In this document: positions 23,201-30,399 of the stretch, piece by piece | How the letters are laid out: every line of letters begins with the position of its first letter | How positions within the stretch are numbered: position 1 is the first letter of the stretch | Assembly (NCBI GenBank): GCA_900545325.1 | Contig: UQZE01000007.1 | Location: 1 to 32,366 of the forward strand | Source of the DNA: an uncultured Eubacteriales bacterium | GTDB taxonomy: Bacteria > Bacillota > Clostridia > Christensenellales > Borkfalkiaceae | Direction: 5' to 3' | Length of the DNA stretch: 32,366 bases | Notes under the pieces: model-generated | Told to the model about the DNA's origin: nothing | The model's database searches: none | Seen by the model: the letters and a program-made list of their open reading frames with translations, nothing else | Made by a program: the position numbers and the translations under genes

Positions 23201-23720
23201 CACGTTGGTGAGCAGGGAATTTTATCGGCAGAACGGCAACGAGCTGGTGCTTTCCGCGGCGTATCTGAACACCCTGCGGGAGGGCCGTCATGCGTTCGTC
23301 GCGGTATCGGAGAGCGGCACGGACGAATTTGTGATAAACGTGAAAAGCTCTCTGCCCGCTGTCGGGGACGTAACGCTCGACATTCTTTCCGACGTGCACG
23401 TCAATATCGGTTCGTCGGAGGTTACGGGCGTGGAGGTTAACGGCGCGGCCGTGTCGGGTTACGAGGTGCAAAACGGCGTGCTCACCATCGGTGCGGAAAC
23501 GCTTGTCGGCGGAGTTAACGCGGTTACGGTGATCTTCGGGGAAGATCGCGTAACGTTCAGCGTGATCGCGCCCGAAACGCACGAAGAAGCGCCCCCGACG
23601 AAAAAAGCGGGCTGGGGCGACGTGCTCTTCTACGTGGTCGGCGGCATAGAGGCGGCGCTTATCGCCGCGGTGCTCGCGTTCGTCGTCGTCAAGAGGACGC
23701 GGGCCAAAAAGGAGAAATAA
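20205..23720 (+). CDS. Large membrane-anchored GH32 fructanase (levanase/inulinase type)
   Basis: This 1171-residue enzyme is predicted to cut fructans outside the cell. A signal peptide (1-31, ending AHA) is followed by a CBM66-like beta-sandwich (about 45-205) and the GH32 five-bladed propeller (about 218-530) with D231 in NNDPNG, D362 in FRDP and acid/base E404 in ECPD, all intact. A GH32 C-terminal sandwich (about 550-725), a Big_2-like domain (about 735-815), a second CBM66-like module (about 820-965) and further beta domains follow. The linker APETHEEAPPTKKAGWGD (1122-1139), a transmembrane helix (1140-1162) and KRTRAKKEK anchor it. The SD AGGGAG lies ten bases before the start. Endo or exo action cannot be read. 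Confidence 0.94.
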   Translation: MTKKLKSTYLILAAAVLFFSVCMFALREAHAGTQTDVTLSAQGDEISSFDVSFTAEDSFVYTARARFSDGQAAGVAFGIDGDGAFVLNVDRKDNRTKLIYFSETEEGLSAQVLAEDYYIGNANSTDEELARVQSRVAEKGEFYLKVAITGGAEPSVKCYVDDILRFCFDGALSLNSLAGGVVYDGGAIGLNVYNATAEFGEIYYGEGDFTHYTELYRNQYHYSQFSGWNNDPNGLVFDGEYYHLYFQTQPFQKTWGDMYWGHARSRDLLHWENLPIALLPTDGSFMWSGSAIIDKDNVSGLFDSLESPEYDGSANILIYYTADGGPDQDQWMAYSLDGGISFIKHKCIIDGATVENGITFRDPKVFEVEEGVWGIIVGGGRFRFYVSTDLVNWTLSSQTPVYAECPDVYKLPADGGEKWVINVSGIAYIVGDLSYENGKIKFVDQFGVELTDPATEAADVKVFDLDNANGSYATQTFYIDSENSAYNGRVVGVSWFAGQPGYQPPMDGHEWVFGEQAVGPDTGAQANNRSIWNCGFTFPVEYSLKNVGGTYLLRQTPISADSISEEIFRAEGTTVKEGENILAGVSGNTLRITAEVKTEADKFGFRVFIGEDEYTEVGFDKENGYYLDRRHTSSGNTVIANYSGLYATGIHDFVRADGVYDFTILLDRGSLEMFCEDFTQAFYANTYAGYYSDGMEFFVEGGTAEVNVAIEETASVYREESGEAKLTLSAESAELDTLITDETEISAYVSGEGTLQWSAADEGIVAVEPTENGAKLTAVGSGQTEITVTLLGADGEALDRKTLEVSVLQGDASASNLTFKKEGITAGGWHSQAEGISGEMTGDGFILAEETAGDFTLETTVSVAGAEAAALIFRADENMDFYYAANYDRKQGIVKVWSAERSFIEKSVGVFDEVTLRVKAEGNTFTYYFNGSLAGSFTDENAPESGLLGLNVFNGRALFRSVKYFAAHSGDYEFGGGDVTLYLSSDSYVEELFDFTLGNTLVSREFYRQNGNELVLSAAYLNTLREGRHAFVAVSESGTDEFVINVKSSLPAVGDVTLDILSDVHVNIGSSEVTGVEVNGAAVSGYEVQNGVLTIGAETLVGGVNAVTVIFGEDRVTFSVIAPETHEEAPPTKKAGWGDVLFYVVGGIEAALIAAVLAFVVVKRTRAKKEK
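23568..23622 (+). repeat. 55-nt repeat, internal copy
   Basis: These bases encode APETHEEAPPTKKAGWGD, the linker before the GH32 membrane anchor. They are identical to the last 55 bases of the window (32312-32366), and the base before differs, so the repeat begins exactly here. Confidence 0.97.
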
Positions 23721-23721
23721 T

Positions 23722-24690
23722 ATGGCAAGCATTAAAGACGTGGCGCGCTACGCCGGCGTGGGCTTAGACACCGTTTCCCGCGTGCTCAACGACGAAAAGG
23801 GCGTGAGCGAGGAAACGAAGGAAAACGTGCTCAACGCCATCCGCGCGCTCGATTACAAGAGAAATTCCCTCGCGGTGAGTTTCAGAAAAAAGGAAAATAA
23901 AATAGTGGCGCTTCTGGTGCCCGTCATCGATCACCCGTTCTTTTCCAAAATAGCCTATTATATCGAGGACGAACTCGATAAAAACGGCTATTCTCTGCTC
24001 GTTTCAAGCAGTCAGAGCCGCCAGAGCAAGGAATACGCCATGATAGAAAAGCTGAAGAAAAAGGACGTGGACGGCATTATTTTCATTACGCATTACGACT
24101 ATAAAGACGAGGATTTATCCTCCCTGCCCATCGTTTCCATGGACAGACATTTCGACAACGTGCCCTTCGTTACGAGCGATAACTTCGACTCTTCCGTAAA
24201 GGCGTGCGAATGGCTGCTCGCGCAGGGTTGCAGGAAGGTCGCCTATATCGGCGGCAAAACGCTGGTCGGCTCGGAGGTCATGGAAAGGGAACGCGCCTAC
24301 CGCGCGGTCATGGAAAAGAACGGCCTGCCCGTCGTCGTCAAGAGCGAGGTTATCAAGCACGGGGAGGAACAGCCGCTCGTGGAATCGCTGTTTGAAGAAT
24401 ACGGCGATATAGACGGCGTGTTCGTTTCCGGCGACGCGATGACCAATATGATCTTTACGCACTGCGAACGTTGCGGCATCGATATACCGAGCCGCCTCAA
24501 AGTCGTTTCTTTCGACGGCGTGCAGATCAAGACGGGCGAGCTGAAGAACAAGATCGCGTACGTGGAACAGCCCGTCGAACAACTCGGCAGGGCGGCCGTG
24601 CGCGTTCTGCTCGGCAAAATCAGAAACGAAAAAGTTCCGATCAAGACCGTGTTGAAAGCGAGATTCGTGCAATACGGCGCAGATAAATAA
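23722..24690 (+). CDS. LacI-family regulator of the fructan operon
   Basis: This 322-residue protein has an N-terminal helix-turn-helix (SIKDVARYAGVGLDTVSRVLN, positions 3-23, quoted in part) and hinge, then a periplasmic-binding-like sugar-sensing domain (about 58-320), for example IVALLVPVIDHPFFSKIA and DGVFVSGDAMTN. It starts one base after the GH32 stop behind AAGGAG, so it is co-transcribed. It probably represses the promoter at 19955 by binding the two operators and is released by a fructan-derived sugar. That makes it subject to its own control. Confidence 0.94.
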   Translation: MASIKDVARYAGVGLDTVSRVLNDEKGVSEETKENVLNAIRALDYKRNSLAVSFRKKENKIVALLVPVIDHPFFSKIAYYIEDELDKNGYSLLVSSSQSRQSKEYAMIEKLKKKDVDGIIFITHYDYKDEDLSSLPIVSMDRHFDNVPFVTSDNFDSSVKACEWLLAQGCRKVAYIGGKTLVGSEVMERERAYRAVMEKNGLPVVVKSEVIKHGEEQPLVESLFEEYGDIDGVFVSGDAMTNMIFTHCERCGIDIPSRLKVVSFDGVQIKTGELKNKIAYVEQPVEQLGRAAVRVLLGKIRNEKVPIKTVLKARFVQYGADK

Positions 24691-24703
24691 AAGGAGGCAG
24701 TTT

Positions 24704-26020
24704 ATGAAAAAATTACTTTTCAGCGCGCTGGCCGTACTGCTGGCGGCGGCAATGAGCGTTACGTTTTTCGCGTGCAAGAAGAACGACGAGCCGGAAACGG
24801 ACGCTTCCGGCAACACAATCGTCAAGATCATGGTGCACGTGGCGGAACAGTCTGCGGAGGGCAAGGCTTATAAACAGGTTACCGATTCTTTCAACGTGAG
24901 CGAAACGGCCAAGAGCAACAAGATAAAGGTGCGCGTGGAATACAAGCCGCGCTCCAACAGCGCGACGGGCTACGAAACCGAACTCATCAACATGATGAAC
25001 AACGGGAACCTTCCCGACATCATCACGTTCGACGCGCCCAACACCTGGAGCTATGCGGACGCGGGCATTTTGAAAGACATTACCGAACTTATCTCGGAAG
25101 ATACGCAGTCGGACTTTTTTGAAATAAGCAAAAATACTTACGAAGGCAGGTTATACGGGCTGCCCATTCAGGAATCGAGCGCGGGCATTTACTATAACAA
25201 GGCCCTTTTCCGCAAGGCGGGCGTGCTTTCCGAAGTGGAGGGCATGACGGCGGACAACGCCTGGACGTTCGAGAAATTCGAAAGTATCTGTCAGAAACTG
25301 AAATCGCAATGCGACCTGCCAATCGATCTGCAGCTTTACAAGGCGAGCGACGAAACGGCCACTTATCTGCTGTATCCCCTCATTCTGGCGCAGGGCGGTT
25401 CTTTCCTCTCCGCCGACGGCATGACGGCAACGGGCTATCTCGATTCCCAGGCGACAAAAGCCGCTTTCCAGAAGATCAGAAACTGGGTGAACAACGGGTA
25501 TACCTCTTACGACGCGAGCGACGTCGGTTTTTATACGGGCAAATACGCCATGTACCTTTCGAGCGGCTGGTCTATCCCCGAAATTGAAAACCAGTATTCC
25601 CAGCAGCTCGGCGACGACTGGGGTATACTTCCCTATCCAAAGGGAACCTCTTCCGCCTCTGCCACGGGCAGCTGGTCGTTCGGCATGACAACACAGACCA
25701 AATCCGCGGAAAAGGCGGCTATCGTGCTCGAATGGCTGGTATCTGCGGACAGCTCGGTTACGATCACCAACGCCACGGGCATGATTCCCGCGCGGCAGAG
25801 CGCGATCGACAAAAAGGCCTATCAGCCGGGTTCGCCCGAATATATCCTTTACGATCAGCTGATCAAAACGGGAAAGACGCGTCCCGGTACGGTCGCTTAT
25901 CCCGAATTCACGAGCGCGTTCCAGAGCATCGTGAACGACCTGAGGAACAACAACGACGTAAACGCCGTGGTTTCGACGCAGACGTCATCTCTGCAAAACA
26001 ATCTCGACCGCTATAAATAA
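24704..26020 (+). CDS. CUT1 ABC importer, oligosaccharide-binding lipoprotein
   Basis: This 438-residue protein is an SBP_bac_1-type binding lipoprotein. A signal peptide ends with lipid-attachment C24 (FFAC), followed by a KKNDEPETD linker. The mature domain has typical elements: GYETELINMMNNGNLPDIITFD, SSAGIYYNKALFRKAG and GIYYNK, GKYAMYLSSGW and TKSAEKAAIVLEWLVS. It would deliver fructo-oligosaccharides, as inferred from the neighbours, to the permeases at 26036 and 27021. AAGGAGG precedes the start. Confidence 0.93.
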   Translation: MKKLLFSALAVLLAAAMSVTFFACKKNDEPETDASGNTIVKIMVHVAEQSAEGKAYKQVTDSFNVSETAKSNKIKVRVEYKPRSNSATGYETELINMMNNGNLPDIITFDAPNTWSYADAGILKDITELISEDTQSDFFEISKNTYEGRLYGLPIQESSAGIYYNKALFRKAGVLSEVEGMTADNAWTFEKFESICQKLKSQCDLPIDLQLYKASDETATYLLYPLILAQGGSFLSADGMTATGYLDSQATKAAFQKIRNWVNNGYTSYDASDVGFYTGKYAMYLSSGWSIPEIENQYSQQLGDDWGILPYPKGTSSASATGSWSFGMTTQTKSAEKAAIVLEWLVSADSSVTITNATGMIPARQSAIDKKAYQPGSPEYILYDQLIKTGKTRPGTVAYPEFTSAFQSIVNDLRNNNDVNAVVSTQTSSLQNNLDRYK

Positions 26021-26035
26021 GAGCGAGGGAAAATC

Positions 26036-27019
26036 ATGATACTGACAAGCCTTGCGATCGTCGGCGCGTTTCTGCTCGTCTTCGGCGCGTTTATCGCCAA
26101 AGATATCGTCGCCGCGCGCAGATCGCCGCACAAAAATATCCGATATTCGGCAAAGGAAAGCGTTTGCTCCTATTTGATGCTGCTGCCGGCCATTGCGCTC
26201 ATATGCGTATTCGTGCTGCTGCCCATCGTCTACTCGCTGGGATACGCTTTTACCGATTATTATCTTTTGAAACCCGACGAAACGGAGTTCGTCTGGCTGA
26301 AAAATTTCAAGGATATCATAGAAAATATCGCGAATAAAGGCGATATGTACAACGCCATCGTCAATACGGCGAAATTCGTGGTATTCGTCGTGCCGCTGCA
26401 AATCGGCATGGCGCTGGGGCTGGCGCTCCTCGTCAACAAGCGGCTTAGATGCATGGGCATATTCAAGGTGCTTTTCTTCGCGCCCGTGGTCATCTCTCTC
26501 ACGGTAACGTCCTTTCTGTGGGTGCGTATCCTCGGAGGAGGGGAAACGGGGCTTCTCAATTCCTTCCTCGTGCGGCTGGGCATGGAACCCGTCAGCTTTC
26601 TCTACGACCCGCAGGGGGCGATGTATTGGATCGTTCTCGTTTCCGCCTGGCAGGGATGCGGCTACCAGATGCTCATTTTCCTTTCGGGGCTGAAGGGCAT
26701 AGACGAAACGCTGTACGAGGCCGCTGAACTCGACGGGGCCAACGTATTCAGAAAATTTTCTTCCGTTACCGTGCCCGGGCTGCGTTCGGTGGTAACTTTC
26801 GTCATCATCACGGTGTTTATCGGCGCGTGCAAGATCATGGTGCAGCCCATGTTAATGACGGGGAAACAATCGTTCACCATCACGCTGAACTATCTCATGT
26901 ATATCGAGGGCTATACTTATCGCTGGGTAGGTTATTCCTCTGCGATAGCGCTCCTGATGACGATCGTTATCGGCGCCATCACGTTTTTGCAAAGATATCT
27001 ATTGAAGGAGGAGGACTGA
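26036..27019 (+). CDS. CUT1 ABC importer, permease (MalF type)
   Basis: This 327-residue membrane protein has the ATPase-contact motif EAAELDGANVFRKFSSVTVP (about 230-249), which defines the family. Six or seven hydrophobic segments include LMLLPAIALICVFVLLPIVY. It starts 15 bases after the binding-protein gene behind AGGG. The extra N-terminal segment (1-30) is longer than in many homologues. Confidence 0.93.
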   Translation: MILTSLAIVGAFLLVFGAFIAKDIVAARRSPHKNIRYSAKESVCSYLMLLPAIALICVFVLLPIVYSLGYAFTDYYLLKPDETEFVWLKNFKDIIENIANKGDMYNAIVNTAKFVVFVVPLQIGMALGLALLVNKRLRCMGIFKVLFFAPVVISLTVTSFLWVRILGGGETGLLNSFLVRLGMEPVSFLYDPQGAMYWIVLVSAWQGCGYQMLIFLSGLKGIDETLYEAAELDGANVFRKFSSVTVPGLRSVVTFVIITVFIGACKIMVQPMLMTGKQSFTITLNYLMYIEGYTYRWVGYSSAIALLMTIVIGAITFLQRYLLKEED

Positions 27020-27020
27020 A

Positions 27021-27905
27021 ATGCGCGTTAAAGGCGGCGCCCGCAGGGCGAAAAAAATAACGGCGCACACGATCACTTACGTGTGCTGCGCGCTTATCGC
27101 GGTATTCTTCGTCTTTCCGCTCGTATGGATGATCGTAACGAGCACCAAGACCGAACTGCAGTACGCGAACGATCTCGGTTCTTTCCGCACCTTTCTGCCG
27201 TATGTGAAGGATCTGAGCACCTTTTTCGACAATTACGCCAGGGTGCTCACGCAGTACGACATATGGAAATACGGCCTCAACAGCATGGGTTACGCGCTCG
27301 CCGTCGTGGCGGGGAATATCTTAGTCAACGCGCTCGCGGGATACGTGATGGCGAAATTCAATTTTCCGGGCAAGGGATTCGTCAGTTTTCTCATCATGTT
27401 TTTGCTTATCGTGCCCGTGGAAACCACCATTATCCCGCTGTATTCCATCGTGCATAACCTCGGCCTTTCGGGCACGGTGCTGGCGGTCATTCTTCCGCCG
27501 CTCGTCAGCGTGTTCAATATATTCCTGTTTCAGCAGTTCTTTACGAACATATCGAAGGAATATATCGAGGCGGCGCAACTCGACGGGGCGTCTCAGCTGA
27601 AAATATTTTTCGTGATCATGATGCCGCTTTCCGCGCCAATCGTGGCGACGGTGGCGACCTTCGCCTTTATCGGCGTGTGGAACGACTATATCTGGCCGAC
27701 CATGGTGCTGCCCAGCCCGCAGGCGGGGCGGTGGCCGCTGTATCCGATCCAGGCGGCTCTGACCACCATTCAGAGCATAGAGGGCGTAACTACGGGCGAA
27801 GTCATGGCGTCGCTCGTCATCACGAGCATACCGATCTTTCTCATCTATGTTTTCGCCCAGAAATACATCGTGGAAGGAATCGGCGCGGGGGGATTGAAAA
27901 TTTAA
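27021..27905 (+). CDS. CUT1 ABC importer, permease (MalG type)
   Basis: This 294-residue partner permease has the motif EAAQLDGASQLKIFFVIMMP (about 184-203) and ends YIVEGIGAGGLKI, typical of MalG-type chains. Its start lies one base after the previous stop, behind GGAGGAG. No ATPase gene follows, so a shared MsmX/MsiK-like ATPase elsewhere must power it. Confidence 0.93.
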   Translation: MRVKGGARRAKKITAHTITYVCCALIAVFFVFPLVWMIVTSTKTELQYANDLGSFRTFLPYVKDLSTFFDNYARVLTQYDIWKYGLNSMGYALAVVAGNILVNALAGYVMAKFNFPGKGFVSFLIMFLLIVPVETTIIPLYSIVHNLGLSGTVLAVILPPLVSVFNIFLFQQFFTNISKEYIEAAQLDGASQLKIFFVIMMPLSAPIVATVATFAFIGVWNDYIWPTMVLPSPQAGRWPLYPIQAALTTIQSIEGVTTGEVMASLVITSIPIFLIYVFAQKYIVEGIGAGGLKI

Positions 27906-27918
27906 GGAAAGGAAATAT

Positions 27919-30387
27919 ATGAAGAGAGGATTTTTTAAAAAAGCGGGAACTTGTTTGCTGGCGTGCGCGCTTGCGTTCGGCGCGGCGGGCACGGCGGGCT
28001 GCGCCGAAAAGGGCGCGGTGTCGGACGGACTCGCGGCGTATTATTCTTTCGATGAAGGCGAGGGCTCTTACGCAAAGGAAAAGGTGAGCGGAAAAACGCA
28101 CGAAATATATAACGTTTACGCCGCCTCCAACCAGCAGAACCTCATGAAACCTTCCGGCGAACCGCTGTGGCGCGAGGGCGTGAAGGGCAGCTGCCTCTAC
28201 ATGGACGGCGTGTCTAACTATATCGAGGACGACAGCTTTAAAAACCTGAGCACGGGGGCGCTCACGCTCAGCGCATGGGTGGCGCCGCGCGTGTTTGAAA
28301 ACAACTTCAAGACGGAGGGGCTTACCTGTATTGCAGGCAAGGGCGACGTCGGCTTGCAGGAAGGCTGGCTGCTCGGTTACGGCTATCTCGGCACATGGGG
28401 ATTAAAAGTCGCTCTGCAGGATCCCGAAACGGGCAATACTTTCACCGCGGCGTTTTATGATCCCGTGAACTACCTGCCCTTGTACGAATGGAGCCACGTC
28501 GCGGCCTCGTACGACGCGTCGAGCGGCAGGGTATGCCTGTATCTGAACGGCGAACTCGTTTACGAACAGATATACAACGAATACGCCGGCTGCGAGATCG
28601 TGCCGTCTTCCGATCCGCTCCGTATCGGCAAATACATCGACCCCGCGTCGGTGTACGGCATCGACTGTAACCTCGTGGCGGGGCTCTTGGACGAAGTTTA
28701 TATCTACGAAACCGAACTTTCCCATGCGCAGGTTAAGGCGCTTTATGAAGATAAGGACGCGGCGGGGCATCCCGCGTGCGACTATGCGGACGTCATGCTG
28801 GATTCTTCCGTTTACGAGGGCGACAGATACCGCCCGCAGTACCACGCCATTCCGCCGGGAATGTGGATGAACGAACCGCACGCCGCGTTTTATTACAACG
28901 GTTATTATCATCTGTTCTATCAAAGCAATCCCAACGGCCCGTACTGGGCGCAGATCCGCTGGTCGCATTGGGTGAGCGAGGACATGGTGCATTGGAAGTA
29001 CGTGAAAGAGGCCGTGGTGCCGACAAAGGATATCTGTCCCGACGGCGTGTGGACGGGCGGCGCGGTTATCGGACCGGACGGCACGCCGTGGCTGGTCATC
29101 ACCGCGGGCACGACCACGACGACGTACAGCGGGCAGAACATCGCCTTCGCGCATTGCGCCGATCCGACCGATCCTTATCTTGAAGAATGGGTAGTGGAGG
29201 ATAAGGTCGCGATCACCCAGGAAGCGGGCATGGGCAAGATTAACCAGTTCCGCGATCCTTTTATATGGCAGGACGAGGGCGTGTATTACATGATGGTCGG
29301 TTCCGGAAAGGAGGGCGCGTCGAGCGGCGGCGCATTGTTTTTCACCTCCTCGGATATGCGCGACTGGGAATACCACGGCTACGTGTTCGAATCCGCGGCG
29401 GAGGAAGCTGGCATCCACTGGGAATGTATTCAGCTCCTGCCCGTCAGCACGAAGGACGGCAGTCAGCAGAAATACGTATTCTTTCTCACTCCGCAATATG
29501 CCGACGATTCCCGCACGGTCGAATGTTATTACTGGATAGGCACGTTCGATAAAGAGGCGAAAAAATTCGTTCCCGACGCGGGGTACGAATCGCCCCGCCT
29601 GCTCGATTACGGTTACGGTATCTTCACGGGGCAGACGGGGTTCACCTATCTCACGGAGGAGGACGCGGCTGCGGGCAAAACGTATACGCAGGGCCGCACC
29701 GTGCTCTTCGCCATCGCGCAGGGAAAGGAAGCCGGCACCACGCACAACTATTATTCGGGCTGGGCGCACAACGCCAGCCTGCCCGTGGAACTGTTCCTTT
29801 CGGAGGACGGACACAGCCTGAACGTGGAGCCGATTCCCGAACTCACCGCCTTACGGCAGGAAACGCTTTATGAAAACGGCGCATCCATGTCGGCGGAACA
29901 GGCGAACGCGGCGATAGGGCAGGTGCGCGGCGATCTGCTGGAAATACGGGCGAAAATAACCGTTTCGGAAACTGCCTCGAATTACAAGGCGGGGCTGTAC
30001 GTGCGCTATAATCCCTATAACAATTCCCTCAACCAGACCGAGCGCACCGCCCTCGTTTTTGCGGAAAACGGCGTGTACGTGGACCGTTCGCAGACCTCGC
30101 TTTACGTACAGGGACTGAAAAATTCCCACGTATGGGAAAATACGGAAAAAGAACATGACGTGATCGTTTATCTCGACCGCTCCATGCTGGAAATATATAT
30201 CGACGGCAAAGTGAGTTTCACCTCGCGCATGTATCCGAAATACGAAGATTCCGATTATCTCAGCTTCTTTGCGGAAGGCTGCGTGCTGAGCGTTTCCGAC
30301 CTCACGATATACAGGCTCGGCTCCGCTTATTCCGATACGGTAACCCCCGCGTATTACGGCAACACGGGCAGCATCAAAGACGCGTAA
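27919..30387 (+). CDS. LamG-GH32 lipoprotein with a Glu at the nucleophile position
   Basis: This 822-residue protein is a lipoprotein (lipid on C28 in GTAGC), so it sits on the outer face of the membrane. A LamG/jelly-roll domain (about 35-270) precedes a GH32 propeller (about 305-610). The first motif reads WMNEPH (316-321) where WMNDPN is canonical, so the nucleophile position is E319. The transition-state residue is D446 in FRDP and the acid/base is E502 in WECIQ, both intact. A GH32-type C-terminal sandwich (about 640-800) ends the chain. It likely acts on short fructans or levan fragments, or is a binding protein if inactive. It follows the permeases in the same operon. Confidence 0.9.
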   Translation: MKRGFFKKAGTCLLACALAFGAAGTAGCAEKGAVSDGLAAYYSFDEGEGSYAKEKVSGKTHEIYNVYAASNQQNLMKPSGEPLWREGVKGSCLYMDGVSNYIEDDSFKNLSTGALTLSAWVAPRVFENNFKTEGLTCIAGKGDVGLQEGWLLGYGYLGTWGLKVALQDPETGNTFTAAFYDPVNYLPLYEWSHVAASYDASSGRVCLYLNGELVYEQIYNEYAGCEIVPSSDPLRIGKYIDPASVYGIDCNLVAGLLDEVYIYETELSHAQVKALYEDKDAAGHPACDYADVMLDSSVYEGDRYRPQYHAIPPGMWMNEPHAAFYYNGYYHLFYQSNPNGPYWAQIRWSHWVSEDMVHWKYVKEAVVPTKDICPDGVWTGGAVIGPDGTPWLVITAGTTTTTYSGQNIAFAHCADPTDPYLEEWVVEDKVAITQEAGMGKINQFRDPFIWQDEGVYYMMVGSGKEGASSGGALFFTSSDMRDWEYHGYVFESAAEEAGIHWECIQLLPVSTKDGSQQKYVFFLTPQYADDSRTVECYYWIGTFDKEAKKFVPDAGYESPRLLDYGYGIFTGQTGFTYLTEEDAAAGKTYTQGRTVLFAIAQGKEAGTTHNYYSGWAHNASLPVELFLSEDGHSLNVEPIPELTALRQETLYENGASMSAEQANAAIGQVRGDLLEIRAKITVSETASNYKAGLYVRYNPYNNSLNQTERTALVFAENGVYVDRSQTSLYVQGLKNSHVWENTEKEHDVIVYLDRSMLEIYIDGKVSFTSRMYPKYEDSDYLSFFAEGCVLSVSDLTIYRLGSAYSDTVTPAYYGNTGSIKDA

Positions 30388-30399
30388 GGAGGGAGTGAA

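Noticed and set aside
20721..23732. Antisense open frame of about 1000 codons opposite the GH32 gene
   Set aside because: It is a shadow of the GC-biased codons of the GH32 gene: Arg/His/Val-rich, no ribosome-binding site and no domain. The sense frame has all GH32 motifs.
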